Assembly: GCF_022227845.1 (NCBI RefSeq)
Contig: NZ_JAJNQN010000003.1
Coordinates: forward strand, 62,001 to 126,000
Reading direction: 5' to 3'
DNA: 64,000 bases
Origin: Ectothiorhodospira lacustris
GTDB taxonomy: Bacteria > Pseudomonadota > Gammaproteobacteria > Ectothiorhodospirales > Ectothiorhodospiraceae
The notes beneath the pieces are model-generated. The model searched no databases. It saw only the letters and a list, made by a program, of their open reading frames with translations, and was not told where the DNA came from. Shown here one piece after another: positions 17,652 through 28,894 of this stretch. The position numbers and the translations under genes were made by a program. Position 1 is the first letter of the stretch. The number at the start of each line of letters is the position of its first letter.

Positions 17652-18269
17652 TTATATCAACCTGTCTGCGTCCAGGAATCCGGCGGCCGCAGTCCGGTCT
17701 GCGGGGGTGTTGATGTTCAAAAAGGCCTCGGGGCAGTCCGAGAAATCGGTGATGGCCGCCCCCTGGTGCTCAAACCATCGGCCTGCCCTGCGGTTTCCAT
17801 TCACCAGCCAGTGTTCCAGATCCTGCACCAGACGGGTGGGTACCAGGGCGAAGAGGGGCTGCAGGCGTTCGCCGTCGTGGACCACGCTCAGGTCGGCCGA
17901 CTGCTCATGGGCTACCTGCATCAGTCTCGATACCAGGTCTGTCGGCAGCAGCGGCGCATCACAGGGACAGGTCACCACCCAGGGATGCCGGCTGGCCCGC
18001 AGGCAGGCCGCCAGCCCGGCCAGCGGACCGGCAAAGCCGCCGATGCCGTCTCCGATCACCGGCAGACCCAGGTCGGCGTAGAAGGTCTCATTCCGGTTGG
18101 CATTGAGCAGCATGTCCGACACCTGGGGGCGCAGCCGGGCGATCACCCGTTCCACCATGTAACCGCCGGCCAGGGGGATCAGTCCCTTGTCCCGGCCGCC
18201 CATGCGCGTCCCCCTGCCGCCGGCAAGGATGGCCCCGGTCACGGTGATCTGATGGTCCGGACTATGCAT
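17652..18269 (-). CDS. mobA: Molybdenum cofactor guanylyltransferase MobA
   Basis: This 205-residue enzyme adds GMP to the molybdenum cofactor, making the bis-MGD form used by DMSO-reductase-type enzymes. The nucleotide loop [18 protein letters not shown] is at about 13-30, [10 protein letters not shown] near 80, CDAPLL near 99 and LNINTPAD near 187. It begins the moa/moe run on the minus strand. Confidence 0.94.
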   Translation of the reverse strand: MHSPDHQITVTGAILAGGRGTRMGGRDKGLIPLAGGYMVERVIARLRPQVSDMLLNANRNETFYADLGLPVIGDGIGGFAGPLAGLAACLRASRHPWVVTCPCDAPLLPTDLVSRLMQVAHEQSADLSVVHDGERLQPLFALVPTRLVQDLEHWLVNGNRRAGRWFEHQGAAITDFSDCPEAFLNINTPADRTAAAGFLDADRLI

Positions 18270-18316
18270 ATGGTGACTGATTCTATGTCATTGACCGGGG
18301 GGCGGCCAGTTCCCGG

Positions 18317-19216
18317 TCAGGCACCCAGCCCGACATAGATCCAGAACGGCAGGGTGAGGGCGGCGGCGAGGGTGCTGGTGGCGATGATGGCGGCGACGAT
18401 CTGTCCGTCTCCGCCCATGCGCACCGCCAGGATATAGGCGGACGAAGCGGTGGGCAGGGCCGCCAGGATCAGGGCCGAGGCCAGATAGGGGCCGCTCAGG
18501 CCGAACAGGGTGGCTGCGGCCAGGGCGACGGCCGGGACCAGCAGCAGCTTGACGATGCTCAGGTAGGTCACCGCCGGCAGGCGGCTGCCCAGGCCAGCCA
18601 GCCGCAGGCCCGCACCCACGGCGATCAGGCCCAGGGGCAGGGCGGCCTCGCCCAGAAAGCGCAGGGTGGTGTCCGCCATCTCCGGCAGGGGCCAGCCGGA
18701 CAGGGACCAGGCCAACCCGGCGAAGGTGGACAGGACCAGGGGGTTGCGGGCCAGCTCCCGCAGCAGGCCCTGATTGCCGTGGCGCGCCAGGGCCCAGACC
18801 GCCCCCAGGTTGGCCAGCGGCACCATGAACCCGGCCAGGATGGCGAACACCGCAACCCCTTCGGCGCCATACAGGCCGCCGAGGATGGCAAAGCCGATGT
18901 AGGTGTTGAAGCGGAAGGCGCACTGGAATGAGGAGGCGAACTCGGTCTCCGTCAGCCTGAGCAGGTATCGTCCCAGGTATCCCAACAGCATCCCTGCCGT
19001 CATGAAAATGACCCCGGTATAGATCATGCCCGCCGCGCTCTGCAGTTCCAGGGGACGGCGGGCCAGGGCGCCGAACAGCAGGGCGGGGAAGAGGACGTAG
19101 TAGATCAGCCATTCCAGGTCCGACCAGAAACCCGGGCTGAAACCGGCATGACGACGCAGCAAATGGCCCAGCACCACCAGGGCGAAGGTGGGCAGCAGGA
19201 TGTTCAGTGGATTCAT
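18317..19216 (-). CDS. AEC (auxin efflux carrier) family transporter
   Basis: This 299-residue integral membrane protein has about ten hydrophobic segments and the AEC N-terminal pattern NILLPTFALVVLGHLLRR. A helix break near GLIAVGAGLRL in the middle is typical. Bacterial members transport small carboxylates such as malate or malonate; the substrate here cannot be told. It is 13 nt downstream of the TolC-like gene, so it may be read through from the efflux operon. Confidence 0.87.
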   Translation of the reverse strand: MNPLNILLPTFALVVLGHLLRRHAGFSPGFWSDLEWLIYYVLFPALLFGALARRPLELQSAAGMIYTGVIFMTAGMLLGYLGRYLLRLTETEFASSFQCAFRFNTYIGFAILGGLYGAEGVAVFAILAGFMVPLANLGAVWALARHGNQGLLRELARNPLVLSTFAGLAWSLSGWPLPEMADTTLRFLGEAALPLGLIAVGAGLRLAGLGSRLPAVTYLSIVKLLLVPAVALAAATLFGLSGPYLASALILAALPTASSAYILAVRMGGDGQIVAAIIATSTLAAALTLPFWIYVGLGA

Positions 19217-19229
19217 GGATGAAAAGTTA

Positions 19230-20930
19230 TCAAAGATCGACCCGTTCCGCGCCCGGCGCCTCGATACCCCGTCGCAGCAGCAGGGTACCGCTCTGGCGGT
19301 AGAGTTCGGTCAGGGCCTGACGGTGACGGATCAGGGCCTCGACCTCTTCCAGTTGGCTTTCCAGCAGGTCCCGCTGGGCCTGGGAGACGGCTAGGGCGGT
19401 ACCGGTACCCACCCGGAACCGGACCTGTTCCGTGCGTAGCACTTCTTCCTGCAGTTCCCGGGTGAGACGGGTGGCCTGGATCTGTTCCCGGGTGCGGTTG
19501 GCCTCGAACCAGGCATTTTGCACGTCCAGGGCGGTGAGTTGTTGGAGATTGCCCAGGGCCTCCATGGATTGCTGACGGGTCAGGCCCGCCCGTTGGGATT
19601 CCGCCCGCGCGGCGCGGTTGCCCAGCGGGTGTTCCAGGCGCAGACCGGCGCTGTAGTCGTAGCCGGGGCCGTCGAGTTCCCGCCAGGCCTCGCCGAAGGC
19701 GGCGGCATAGCCGGTCTGGCCCAGGGTGATGAACAGATCCAGCCGGGGCAGCAGGCCCTGGCGGGTGCGGATCACCTCCAACTCTCCCCGCTGCACCCGC
19801 AGCCGGGCCTCGTTCAGATCCGGACGATGGTCCCGGGCCAGGGCCAGGTGCAGGTCCACCGGCTCCATGGGGGGAACCTGGTGATCCGGTTGATCCAGGT
19901 GGGTGACGGCGGTGCCCCAGTGGGCATGCCTGGGGTTGATCAGTTGCAGCAGCCGGATGCGGGCACGGGCCTGGTCGGAACGGGCATTGATCAGTCCCTG
20001 GCGGCGCAGGGCCTCTTCGGCCCGGGCGGCGGTTTCCTCGGTTTCCGGCCGTTCTCCCACCCGGATGCGCTGGCGGGTCTCTTCCAACTGCCGGCGGGCC
20101 ACCGCCAGGGATTCCTCGAAGATGGTGGTACGGCGGCTGGCCAGGACATAGTCCCAGTAGGCCGCTTCCACATCGGCCACCAGGCTCTCGGCAAAGCCGC
20201 GAAATTCGTACAGGGAGCTTTGGGTATCCAGGCGGGCCTGCCTTAGACGGGCCAGGTTGGAGTCGATGCGTGCGCCCCGCAGCAGGGCCTGGGTCAGGGT
20301 CAGGCCCGCCCGTGTGGTGAACTGTTCAGTGGTCTGGGTGGAGTCACTGCGCACCGTCCGCAGGGAGAGTTCCAGGTCCGTGCCCGTGGGCAGGCTCTGG
20401 CGCAGGCCGCCCTCGAAGATGTCCCGGTCGGAGCGAGTGATCTGATCGGGAAAATCGGGGCGTTGGTCGAACTGGCGGACGGTTTCATCCCGGCGCAGGC
20501 TCATCTCGGCGAACAGCACCGGGTCGAATACCGCCCGCTCCACCGCCTCGAATGTCCCGGTGATCAGGGGCTGGAGCTGCTGGACCGCGAGGGAGCGGTT
20601 GTTTTGCAGGGCGAGGAACACGGCTTGTTCCACCGCCAGGAACAGGGACTCCGGCGTCAGGGCGTCCGGGTCCATGGCGCCGGCGGCGGAAGGGGTGACC
20701 GAGGGCAGGTGATCGGGGACGGGCAGATCGTCGGGCAGGTGGGCATCCAGGCGTTCATCCAGCCAACCGGGCGGGGTGTAATGGGCGGGCATCTCCTGCC
20801 GGGCCTGAGCACCGCTACCGAGTATGAGCGCCACCAGGCCGGTGGCGAGGATGATCCCGGCTGGACGCCGTCGGGTCGCCGGTTCGGTGTGGTTCAGGTC
20901 TCGTCGATGCGGGCGATCAGGCTGGGGCAT
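19230..20930 (-). CDS. TolC-family outer-membrane efflux channel
   Basis: This 566-residue protein has an N-terminal hydrophobic signal (about 24-43, ending SGAQA). Two repeated long alpha-helical hairpin segments follow (about 220-330 and 400-520, for example [22 protein letters not shown]). It would form the trimeric exit duct for the adjacent RND pump. It overlaps the RND gene by 14 nt. Substrate unknown. Confidence 0.88.
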   Translation of the reverse strand: MPQPDRPHRRDLNHTEPATRRRPAGIILATGLVALILGSGAQARQEMPAHYTPPGWLDERLDAHLPDDLPVPDHLPSVTPSAAGAMDPDALTPESLFLAVEQAVFLALQNNRSLAVQQLQPLITGTFEAVERAVFDPVLFAEMSLRRDETVRQFDQRPDFPDQITRSDRDIFEGGLRQSLPTGTDLELSLRTVRSDSTQTTEQFTTRAGLTLTQALLRGARIDSNLARLRQARLDTQSSLYEFRGFAESLVADVEAAYWDYVLASRRTTIFEESLAVARRQLEETRQRIRVGERPETEETAARAEEALRRQGLINARSDQARARIRLLQLINPRHAHWGTAVTHLDQPDHQVPPMEPVDLHLALARDHRPDLNEARLRVQRGELEVIRTRQGLLPRLDLFITLGQTGYAAAFGEAWRELDGPGYDYSAGLRLEHPLGNRAARAESQRAGLTRQQSMEALGNLQQLTALDVQNAWFEANRTREQIQATRLTRELQEEVLRTEQVRFRVGTGTALAVSQAQRDLLESQLEEVEALIRHRQALTELYRQSGTLLLRRGIEAPGAERVDL

Positions 20931-23900
20931 GGGTCAGGGGTCCGTCAACGGTCTGCCGGGAGGGCCTGTCCCGGTGGAATAGGGTGTACAGGGCCGGGAT
21001 CAGCAGCAAGGTGATCAGGGTGGAACTGATCAGGCCGCCGATTACCGCCCGGGCCATGGGAGCCTGGGCCTCGGCGCCTTCGCCGAAACCCACCGCCAGG
21101 GGGATCAGGGCCAGGATGGTGGTCAGAGAGGTCATGAGGATGGGGCGCAGACGTCGCCGCGAGGCCTCGCGGACCGCCTCGCGGACCTTCAGCCCATCAC
21201 GGCGGTGCAGGCGGGCACTCTGGTCCACCAGCAGGATGGCGTTGTTTACGGAAATCCCGGCCAGCATGATGATGCCGATCAGGGACTGCACGTTCAGCGT
21301 GGTGCCGGTGACCAGCAGCATGGCCACTACCCCGATCAGCGCCAGGGGGACGGCGAACATGACGATGAAGGGGTCGCGCAGGGACTCATACAGGCTGGCC
21401 ATCACCATGTAGACCAGGGCGATGGCCATCAGCAGGGCCAGCCCCAGTTCGGTGAAGGCCCGCTGCTGTTCCTCCACATCGCCGGCAAACAGGATCTCTA
21501 CGTTGCGGGACAGGGGCATCGCCGCCAGTTCGGCACGCACGTCGGCGACGATGGCGCCCAGGTCCCGGCCGGAGATGTTGGCGTTGACGGTGTTGACCCG
21601 TTGTTGCTCCTTGCGCTCGATCTGCAGGGGGGCGACGGAGGCCTCGAGGGAGACCAGGTTGCGCAGGCTGACCGGTTCCCCGTCCCGTCCCGGCAGGGTG
21701 ATGTTGAGGATGTCGTCCAGGCTCAGGTGCTCGGCACCCTGCAGCTGGACCCAGATGCGGGTCTCGGTGCCGCCGTCCCGAAACTGGCCGGCCATGCCGC
21801 CGCTCAGGGCCGTTTCCAGGGTCCGGGCCACCTGGGCCACGCTGATGCCCAGGTCGGCGGCCCGGGCCCGGTCGATGCGCACCAGCTGTTGCTGTCGCCC
21901 GTCCTCCCGTCCCAGACGCACGTCGGTGATGCCCTCGATAGCCCTGATGCGGGTGGCCAGGTCCCGGGCGACCAGGTCGATGGTCTCCAGGTCGAAGCCG
22001 CGGACTTCGATGCTCAGCTGTTCCCCGTCCTGCCCGCCCCCCATGCCTCGCATCATCATGCCCTGGCTGGCGCGGATACGGACCGTGATGCCGGGGATCT
22101 CCGTGACCTCCCGGCGCAGGGCGGCAGCAATCTGTTCAGTAGAACGGCTGCGTTCCGCCAACGGCATCAGGGCGATGTTCAGATTGGCGGTGGAGGGGGA
22201 GGTGGCCCGGAAGCCCGAGGCCCCCACACTGGCGATCATGCTGCTCACCTCCGGTACCTCGGCGGCGACGATGGTTTCGATCTGCCGGACGGCGTCATCC
22301 AGGACCTCGATGCGGGTGCCCGGCTCCATCTCGATGCTGATCCGCAGCTGGCCTTCATCCGTGGCGGGCATGAATTCGGTGCCCAGGCGGGGGATCAGGG
22401 CCATGGCGCCGATGAAGAGTCCAAGGGTCACCGCGATGACCACCCAGCGATGGTTCAGTGCCCGTTCCAGTAAGGCCAGATAGCCCCGCTCCAGCGCGCC
22501 CACCAGGCCGCCGGCCGCCGTCCCCAGCCGCCGGATGCCGCCGGGGGTGGCGCGGGTCTTCACCGTCGCCTCCCGCCCCATCAGCATGGGGACCAGGGTC
22601 AGGGCTACTAGCAGGGAGCAGAATAGGCTGAAGGCCACCACCAGGGCCAGTTGCTTGAACAGGATGCCGGCCAGCTCCTGGGCAAAGAACATGGGCAGGA
22701 AGATGGCCAGGGTGGTGAGGGTGCTGGCGGTGATGGCGGCGGCCACATCGCCGGTGCCCCGGGTGGCGGCTTCCACCGCGCTCATGCCGTCTTCCTTGCT
22801 GCGGCGGGCGATGTTCTCGATCACCACGATGGCGTTATCCACCATCAGGCCCACCCCCAGGGCCAGACCGCCCAGGGTCATCAGGTTGAGGGTGAAGCCG
22901 CCGAAGTAGATCAGCCCGAAGGTGGCGATCACCGACACCGGAATGGCGGTGGCGGCCACCAGGGTGAAGCGCAGGTGGCGCAGGAAGAACAGTAGCACCA
23001 GCACCGCCAGGCTGCCGCCGTAGAGGATGGAGCGGCCCACGTTCGCGATCGAGCGTTCGATGTGTCCGGCGGTGTCGATGGCAGTGGCGATGTTGAGCTG
23101 GGGGAAGTCCCGGTCCAGGCGCAGGATCTCTTCTTGCACCGCCCGGGAGACCTGGACCGTATTGGCATCCGACTGTTTCTGGATGGCCAGGCGCACGCCG
23201 GGGGCGTCATCGATGCGAATGATGCGGGTGAGGCGTTGATGGGTATCGCGCACCTCGGCCACCTGATGCAGATGGATGGGGGCACCGTCCCGCATCGTCA
23301 CCACGGTGGCGCGGATCTGGTCCAGGTTTTCGAACTCGCCGGGGGTGCGCAGACGCAGGTCCATGCGGCCCCGCACGATCTCGCCGGCGGGGTAGATGAC
23401 GTTGGCATCCCGCAGGGCCTGGCGGATCTCGTCCAGGCCCAGGCTCAGGGCCTGGAGACGGTCCGGGTCCACTTCTATCCGGATTTCACGCTCCAGCCCC
23501 CCCCAGACATCTACCGCTGCCACGCCCGGCACACGCTCCAGGCGGGGACGGATGCGGTCGTCGATGAGTCGGCGCAGGTCGATGGGGTCCAGGTTGCCCC
23601 CCACGCCGATCATCATGATCGGGAAGGCGGTACTGTCGAAACGTCTGACCAGAGGGCGCCCGGCCTCTTCGGGCAGGGCGTTGATGATGCGGTCGAGACG
23701 GTCGCGGACTTCGTTGGTGGCGGCGTCCAGGTTCGTGCCCCAGCCGAAGGAGACCCGCACGTTACTGGAGCCTTCCGATGAGGTGGAGGTGACTTCCTCC
23801 ACCCCGGGTACCGCCGAGACGGCCTCTTCCACGGGCCGGGTGATGAGCTGTTCGATCTCGTCGGGACCGGCATTGCTGTAGTCGGTCATGATCGAGACGG

Positions 23901-24033
23901 TGGGAAAACTGATCTCCGGCATCAGGTCGATGGGCAGACGAAACAGGGACATCAGCCCCAGGGTGACCACGATGGCGGTGACCATGGCCGTGAAGATGGG
24001 GCGCGTGACGGTGAAGCGGGCCGGATTCATCAA
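20917..24033 (-). CDS. RND-type efflux permease (HAE1 group, AcrB-like)
   Basis: This 1038-residue inner-membrane proton-driven exporter has twelve predicted transmembrane helices and two large periplasmic loops. Its N-terminus is [22 protein letters not shown]4 reads [14 protein letters not shown], having one Asp of the Asp-Asp pair found in AcrB, a variant common in other HAE1 subgroups. The repeated half has [13 protein letters not shown]. It is coupled to the adaptor (4-nt overlap) and to the TolC-like gene. Substrates may include drugs, detergents or lipophilic compounds. Confidence 0.95.
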   Translation of the reverse strand: MMNPARFTVTRPIFTAMVTAIVVTLGLMSLFRLPIDLMPEISFPTVSIMTDYSNAGPDEIEQLITRPVEEAVSAVPGVEEVTSTSSEGSSNVRVSFGWGTNLDAATNEVRDRLDRIINALPEEAGRPLVRRFDSTAFPIMMIGVGGNLDPIDLRRLIDDRIRPRLERVPGVAAVDVWGGLEREIRIEVDPDRLQALSLGLDEIRQALRDANVIYPAGEIVRGRMDLRLRTPGEFENLDQIRATVVTMRDGAPIHLHQVAEVRDTHQRLTRIIRIDDAPGVRLAIQKQSDANTVQVSRAVQEEILRLDRDFPQLNIATAIDTAGHIERSIANVGRSILYGGSLAVLVLLFFLRHLRFTLVAATAIPVSVIATFGLIYFGGFTLNLMTLGGLALGVGLMVDNAIVVIENIARRSKEDGMSAVEAATRGTGDVAAAITASTLTTLAIFLPMFFAQELAGILFKQLALVVAFSLFCSLLVALTLVPMLMGREATVKTRATPGGIRRLGTAAGGLVGALERGYLALLERALNHRWVVIAVTLGLFIGAMALIPRLGTEFMPATDEGQLRISIEMEPGTRIEVLDDAVRQIETIVAAEVPEVSSMIASVGASGFRATSPSTANLNIALMPLAERSRSTEQIAAALRREVTEIPGITVRIRASQGMMMRGMGGGQDGEQLSIEVRGFDLETIDLVARDLATRIRAIEGITDVRLGREDGRQQQLVRIDRARAADLGISVAQVARTLETALSGGMAGQFRDGGTETRIWVQLQGAEHLSLDDILNITLPGRDGEPVSLRNLVSLEASVAPLQIERKEQQRVNTVNANISGRDLGAIVADVRAELAAMPLSRNVEILFAGDVEEQQRAFTELGLALLMAIALVYMVMASLYESLRDPFIVMFAVPLALIGVVAMLLVTGTTLNVQSLIGIIMLAGISVNNAILLVDQSARLHRRDGLKVREAVREASRRRLRPILMTSLTTILALIPLAVGFGEGAEAQAPMARAVIGGLISSTLITLLLIPALYTLFHRDRPSRQTVDGPLTHAPA

Positions 24034-25235
24034 TGGTTGCTCCCGGTCTCCACATCATCCAGTTCATCCCGGTCAACCGGACGCAGGCGGGTGCCGTCGC
24101 TGATCAGGTGATGGCCTAAAGTGACCACCCGCCCCTCCAGGGTCGGGGTGATGATCTGGACCCGGTCCCGTTCCTCGATACCGGTTTCCACCGGGACAAA
24201 TCGTGCCGTGGGTCCGGTGTCCGTGGTTTCCACCAGGAACAGGCCCGGCCGACCCTGGCGCTCCACCAGGGCATCCACCGGTACCAGGGTGGCATCGGAC
24301 AGGGTGCGGGTGATGATGCGGGCCTCCACGAACATGCCGGGCCGCAGGCGCTGATCCTGGTTGGGCACATGGATCTCCACCCGTGCCTGGCGGGAGGCCT
24401 CCCTGAATTCCGGGGATAGCCGCTCCACCCAGCCCGGGAAGGTCTCTCCCGGGTAGGCGATGGTGGTCAGGGTGACCGGCTGGCCCGGTGACAGGCGGGC
24501 ATAGTCCCGTTCCGTGACGAACACCCGGGCGCGCAGGGGGGTGAGGTCAACCAGGGCCAGGATGGGCGTATTGGCCTGCAGGATGCTGCCCCGGTCCACG
24601 AAACGATCCGCCACCAGCCACCGGGTGGGTTCCGCCTTGGCATCGGCGTGGATGCGGGTATAGGCCAGCCGGATTTCCGCATTGCGCACCGCCGCCTGGC
24701 GCTGGTCGATCTGGGAGCGGGCGAGCGCCACCCGGGCCTGCTGGGCGTCCAGTTCGGTCTGCGCCGCTTCCAGTTCGGACTGGGAGGCGATGCGCTGGGT
24801 GCGCAATTCCTGGGTGCGGACAAGGACCCGCCGGGCGGCGGCCAGGGCGGCCTGAGATTCCCCCAGGCCGGCGCGGGCCACGGCCAGCTCGGCCCGGGCC
24901 TGCTCCAGGCTCTGCCGGACCTCGTCATCATCCAGTTCCGCCAGCAGGGCATCGGGTTCGACGGCGTCGCCGATGTCCACGTGCAGGTGTTCCAGACGTC
25001 CGGCAATCCGGGTGGCGATCTCTACCCGGTGGGCGGCCACCAGGGAGCCGGTGAAGATCACCTGTTCGGTGATGTCGCCGCTGGCGATCGGGGCCACGGC
25101 CACGGGCACCGCCGTCTGGCCGCGCTGAGCGGCGGCGGGCTGGGCGGCGTCATCGTCGCCCAGTCGGAATAGGAGCAGGATGAGTAGCACGAGGGCGGCG
25201 GTGGCGGCAGCGGTAAGCAGGTGTTTCTTTTTCAT
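24030..25235 (-). CDS. RND efflux periplasmic adaptor (membrane fusion protein)
   Basis: This 401-residue protein has an N-terminal hydrophobic anchor (about 8-24), split biotinyl-lipoyl halves (VEIATRIAGRLEHLHVDIGD near 70 and TPILALVDL near 225), a coiled-coil hairpin (about 103-185) and beta-barrel and membrane-proximal domains. It bridges the RND pump and the TolC-like channel. First gene of the adaptor-pump-channel operon. Confidence 0.94.
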   Translation of the reverse strand: MKKKHLLTAAATAALVLLILLLFRLGDDDAAQPAAAQRGQTAVPVAVAPIASGDITEQVIFTGSLVAAHRVEIATRIAGRLEHLHVDIGDAVEPDALLAELDDDEVRQSLEQARAELAVARAGLGESQAALAAARRVLVRTQELRTQRIASQSELEAAQTELDAQQARVALARSQIDQRQAAVRNAEIRLAYTRIHADAKAEPTRWLVADRFVDRGSILQANTPILALVDLTPLRARVFVTERDYARLSPGQPVTLTTIAYPGETFPGWVERLSPEFREASRQARVEIHVPNQDQRLRPGMFVEARIITRTLSDATLVPVDALVERQGRPGLFLVETTDTGPTARFVPVETGIEERDRVQIITPTLEGRVVTLGHHLISDGTRLRPVDRDELDDVETGSNH

Positions 25236-25299
25236 CAGCGGCTAATTGTCCTGAAACGGGGGCAATGCATTCAAGGGACCACAATCCGATCATCGGGTT

Positions 25300-25590
25300 C
25301 GTGAAACACTGAACAGGCCTCCCGCCGTGATGATGCGTCAAGGTGGGAGCCAGGGGTCTTGAGCCTGTGGCTGGATTCCCGCTTTCGCGGGAATGACGTT
25401 CTGATGGGTGTCACTTCCGTCTTGTTGCCGTCATTTCCGCCCCCACTCCCGTCACTCCCGCGAAAGCGGGAGCCCAGCGGGCCGCTCACTCTGTCCGGAG
25501 CTGCTCCCGGATCACTCCCGCGAAAGCGGGAGCCCAGAGGTTTCGGCAACCTCCTCTTGGGCTCCCGTCTGCCCGGAAATGACTCATCCG
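25300..25590. repeat. Cluster of palindromic repeats between the efflux operon and pabB
   Basis: The 413-nt gap 25236-25648 has no gene. It contains a head GAAACACTGAACAG, a perfect core TTCCCGCTTTCGCGGGAA (25376-25393), then two copies of CACTCCCGCGAAAGCGGGAG (at about 25455 and 25515) and a decayed end GGCTCCCGTCTGCCCGGAAATGACTC. The hairpins lie between divergent genes and probably spread by duplication. Confidence 0.88.
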
Positions 25591-25648
25591 TAATATCCTT
25601 CGGTAGAATGCCGGTCTTTTCCTTATCTTCCCATGGATTCATCATCTG

Positions 25649-27070
25649 ATGTGCGCCGTGTCCCTGGCACCCCTGCCGTATCCCGAGGATTCCTCCCATC
25701 TGTTTGAGTGTCTTCTGGAAGAGCCTTGGGCGGTCTTTCTGGACAGCGCCCGTCATGGCCGCCCCCTGGGCCGCTTTGACATCCTCGCGGCCGATCCCTT
25801 CATGACCCTGGTGACGGAGGGTGAGTGTACCCGGGTGCTGAACCGGGAGGGTGGGCTACTGGAAGAAACGCCGGCGGACCCCTTCGAGGTCCTGCGCGCC
25901 TGCCTGGGGGCGCCCGGCCCTTCGGCGGCCGGACTGCCGTTTGTCGGCGGGGCCATCGGCTATTTCGGCTATGATCTGGCGCGGCGCCTGGAGCACTTGC
26001 CCTGTCTGGCGCGAGATCGTGAATCCCTGCCGCAGATGATGCTTGGTGTCTATGACTGGGCGGTGGTGGTGGACCACGCACGGCGTACCTGTGTGCTGGT
26101 GGGGCAGGGCAGGGATCCGCGCACCGCCAAGCGTTGGGAGGCACTGGTGAGGCGTTTCCGCCGCCCTGCGCCGCCGTCTGCCCGGGGTGGTTTTGTCCTG
26201 CAGGGACCATTGCGTGCCAACCTCTCGCCCGCTGAGTACCGGCGGCGGTTCATTCAGGTGCAGGATTTCATTCGCGAGGGTGACTGTTACCAGGTCAACC
26301 TGGCTCAGCGTTTCGAAGCGCCTGCCGGGGGCGATCCGTGGGCGGCGTTTCGTCGGTTGCGTGAACTCAGTCCCGCCCCCTACGGGGCCTTTCTCCGGTT
26401 TCCGCAAGTGGCCATCCTGAGCAACTCGCCGGAGCGCTTCCTGCAGCTTCGAGATGGGTGTGTGAGTACCCGCCCGATCAAGGGCACCCGTCCCCGGGGG
26501 GCGACGCCCGCCGAGGACGCGCAACTGCGGCGGGCTCTGGCGGCCAGCGACAAGGATCGGGCCGAGAACGTGATGATCGTCGATCTATTGCGCAATGATC
26601 TGGGCAAGACCTGCGCCACCGGCAGTGTGGCGGTGCCGGCACTGTTTGCGGTAGAGAGTTATGCTACCGTACACCATTTGGTCAGTACCGTGACCGGGCG
26701 ACTGGCGCCGGGACGGGACGGCATTGATCTGCTGCGGGGTTGTTTTCCTGGAGGGTCCATTACCGGGGCTCCCAAGCTGCGGGCGATGGAAATCATTGAG
26801 GCACTGGAGCCGCATCGCCGGGGGGTTTACTGTGGTGCCATCGGCTATGTGGGTTTTGATGGTGCCATGAATACCAATATCGCCATCCGTACCCTGATCC
26901 ACAGCCACGGCATGTTGCGGTTCTGGGCAGGCGGAGGTATCACCGCCGGTTCACGGGCGTCGCACGAGTATCAGGAGACGCTGGACAAGGCATCGGCCAT
27001 GATGCAGCTTCTTGATGTGAGCGGGTTCGGTGGTCATGGGATTCAAGAAACCACCCCGGACGGCCGATAA
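25649..27070 (+). CDS. pabB: Aminodeoxychorismate synthase component I (PabB)
   Basis: This 473-residue chorismate-using enzyme, with a PabA glutaminase partner, makes 4-amino-4-deoxychorismate for folate. The PIKGT motif (near 270) contains the Lys nucleophile that separates PabB from TrpE. Other motifs: NSPERFL near 253, DLLRNDLGKTC near 311, GGSITGAPKLRAMEIIEA near 368 and the final RFWAGGGITAGS near 426. No pabA or pabC is next to it. Confidence 0.93.
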   Translation: MCAVSLAPLPYPEDSSHLFECLLEEPWAVFLDSARHGRPLGRFDILAADPFMTLVTEGECTRVLNREGGLLEETPADPFEVLRACLGAPGPSAAGLPFVGGAIGYFGYDLARRLEHLPCLARDRESLPQMMLGVYDWAVVVDHARRTCVLVGQGRDPRTAKRWEALVRRFRRPAPPSARGGFVLQGPLRANLSPAEYRRRFIQVQDFIREGDCYQVNLAQRFEAPAGGDPWAAFRRLRELSPAPYGAFLRFPQVAILSNSPERFLQLRDGCVSTRPIKGTRPRGATPAEDAQLRRALAASDKDRAENVMIVDLLRNDLGKTCATGSVAVPALFAVESYATVHHLVSTVTGRLAPGRDGIDLLRGCFPGGSITGAPKLRAMEIIEALEPHRRGVYCGAIGYVGFDGAMNTNIAIRTLIHSHGMLRFWAGGGITAGSRASHEYQETLDKASAMMQLLDVSGFGGHGIQETTPDGR

Positions 27071-27082
27071 ATGTCCTGTGTG

Positions 27083-27121
27083 CAGGCAGGTGCCTTTCCA
27101 TCCTTGATGCGCTCCTGCCTG
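27083..27121. terminator. Possible terminator hairpin after pabB
   Basis: CAGGCAGG (27083-27090) and CCTGCCTG (27114-27121) form an 8-bp stem with a 23-nt loop between pabB and the chemoreceptor gene. No T-run follows, so function is uncertain. Confidence 0.35.
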
Positions 27122-27176
27122 TCCACCCCCCCCAGGCGTTGGCAGCGTTGCCTTTTGTGATACCCGAGGACAGCCC

Positions 27177-28832
27177 ATGTTAAACAACATCACCATCCGT
27201 GTTCGACTGATCCTTCTGGCCGTCGTAGGTCTGACCATGGTGGGTGGGCTGCTGTCCGTGGTGTCTTACCAGGCTGCGGGCGATACCGCCCGCAGCCTGG
27301 TGGAGCACAGCCTGCTGGTCAAGGCGGATGGCGATCTCAAGGCTGCCCGGGTTTATGTCCAGCAGTATTACGGCGAGCTGAGGTTGCAGGATGGCCGGCT
27401 GGTGGATGCTCAGGGGGTGCCGCTGGAAGGGCGCAACGACATGGCTGATGCCATCGGCCGTGATCTGGGGCTGGTGTTCACCTTTTTTGCCGCCGACCGC
27501 AATGAATTCGTCCGGGTGTCCACCAGTTTGATCGGCGCCGATGGGCGTCGGGCTATCGGTACGCCGTTGGGACGGGATACTCCGGCCCACCAGACGGTGG
27601 CCAGGGGGCAGCGTTACGTGGGGGAATCCGTCATTCTCGGCAACCCCTATCTGACCGCCTACGAACCCATTTTCAACCAGCGCAATGAGGTGATCGGGAT
27701 CATGGGGCTGGGCATTCCCCGGGCTCAGGCCGACGGCATCGTGGCCGCCGGCATGTCCAGTCTGTTGGGCCGGATGGTGTTGACCCTGCTGGTGATTCTG
27801 GCCTTGGGCATGGTCGGCGCGGTGCTGTTTGCCCGTTCCATCGTCAATCCGATCAAGGAAGTGGGGACCACCCTCAGGGACATTGCCGACGGGGAGGGGG
27901 ATTTGACTCGTCGACTCAAGGTGACCGGAAAGAACGAACTGGCCGATCTGGCTTCGGCGTTCAACGCCTTTGCCGAACGCATTCACGAGCTGGTGCGCCA
28001 GGTCTCCGTGGCCACGTCCCAGCTGGCCTCCGCTTCGGAGCAGCTTTCCACCACCTCCGAAGAGACCCGGCAGCAGGTGCATCACCAGCATTCGGAGACG
28101 GATCAGGTGGCCACCGCCATGAACGAGATGACCGCGACCGTGCAGGAGGTGGCCAGGAATGCCACCGAGGCGGCCCACGCGGCCCAGAAAACCCAACACG
28201 AGACCCATGCGGGCGGTCAGGTGGTGAAGCAGACCATCACCGCCATCGAGGCCCTGGCGGGTGAGGTGGAAAATGCCGCCGAAGTGATCGGACGCCTGTC
28301 CACCGACAGCGAGGAGATCGGCAAGGTACTGGACGTGATCCGCGGCATCGCCGAGCAGACCAATCTGCTGGCGCTGAATGCGGCCATCGAGGCGGCCCGG
28401 GCCGGCGAACAGGGACGGGGATTTGCCGTGGTGGCCGATGAGGTACGTACCCTGGCCAGCCGGACCCAGTCATCCACCAAGGAGATTCAGGCCATGATCG
28501 AACGGCTGCAGAGCGGTACCAGCGGGGCGGTCAAGGTGATGGAGCAAGGCCGCGGCAAGGCCAGGGAGAGTGTGACTCAGGCCGCCAAGGCAGGCCAGTC
28601 ACTGGCGACGATCAATCAGGCCATTGCCGGCATCAACGACATGAACGCCCAGATCGCCAGCGCGGCGGAGGAGCAGTCTGCGGTGGCGGAGGAGATCAAT
28701 CGCAATGTCTCCAATATCAGTCACTCTGTGGATCAGACCTCCCGGGGTGCCGCCCAGATTGCCTCGGCCAGCGATGAACTGGCCCGTCTCGCCGCTGATC
28801 TCCAGGGTCGGGTCGGTGGTTATCGCATTTGA
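27177..28832 (+). CDS. Methyl-accepting chemotaxis protein with periplasmic Cache domain
   Basis: This 551-residue chemoreceptor has TM1 at about 9-30 and TM2 at about 199-219. The periplasmic part has the single-Cache pattern with [18 protein letters not shown] near 101 and [20 protein letters not shown] near 147, followed by a C-terminal strand [14 protein letters not shown] (about 220-273) and an MA domain follow; its signalling region is nearly the same as in the receptor at 3.9-5.5 kb. Ligand unknown; small carboxylates are common for this sensor type. Confidence 0.93.
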   Translation: MLNNITIRVRLILLAVVGLTMVGGLLSVVSYQAAGDTARSLVEHSLLVKADGDLKAARVYVQQYYGELRLQDGRLVDAQGVPLEGRNDMADAIGRDLGLVFTFFAADRNEFVRVSTSLIGADGRRAIGTPLGRDTPAHQTVARGQRYVGESVILGNPYLTAYEPIFNQRNEVIGIMGLGIPRAQADGIVAAGMSSLLGRMVLTLLVILALGMVGAVLFARSIVNPIKEVGTTLRDIADGEGDLTRRLKVTGKNELADLASAFNAFAERIHELVRQVSVATSQLASASEQLSTTSEETRQQVHHQHSETDQVATAMNEMTATVQEVARNATEAAHAAQKTQHETHAGGQVVKQTITAIEALAGEVENAAEVIGRLSTDSEEIGKVLDVIRGIAEQTNLLALNAAIEAARAGEQGRGFAVVADEVRTLASRTQSSTKEIQAMIERLQSGTSGAVKVMEQGRGKARESVTQAAKAGQSLATINQAIAGINDMNAQIASAAEEQSAVAEEINRNVSNISHSVDQTSRGAAQIASASDELARLAADLQGRVGGYRI

Positions 28833-28850
28833 CTGGACCCGATCGTGCCC

Positions 28851-28881
28851 CACCCCCTCGCCCCCCCTCCGGAGAGGGGTG
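28851..28881. terminator. Hairpin between convergent genes
   Basis: CACCCCCTC and GAGAGGGGTG pair across a C-rich loop between the chemoreceptor (plus) and the DUF3482 GTPase (minus). It is related to the hairpin at 15282-15310. Confidence 0.55.
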
Positions 28882-28894
28882 AGGCTGCCCTGAA

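Noticed and set aside
18317-25235. A single efflux operon including the AEC carrier as a functional part of the pump
   Set aside because: Spacing allows read-through, but AEC carriers are not known RND components; kept as a separate call.
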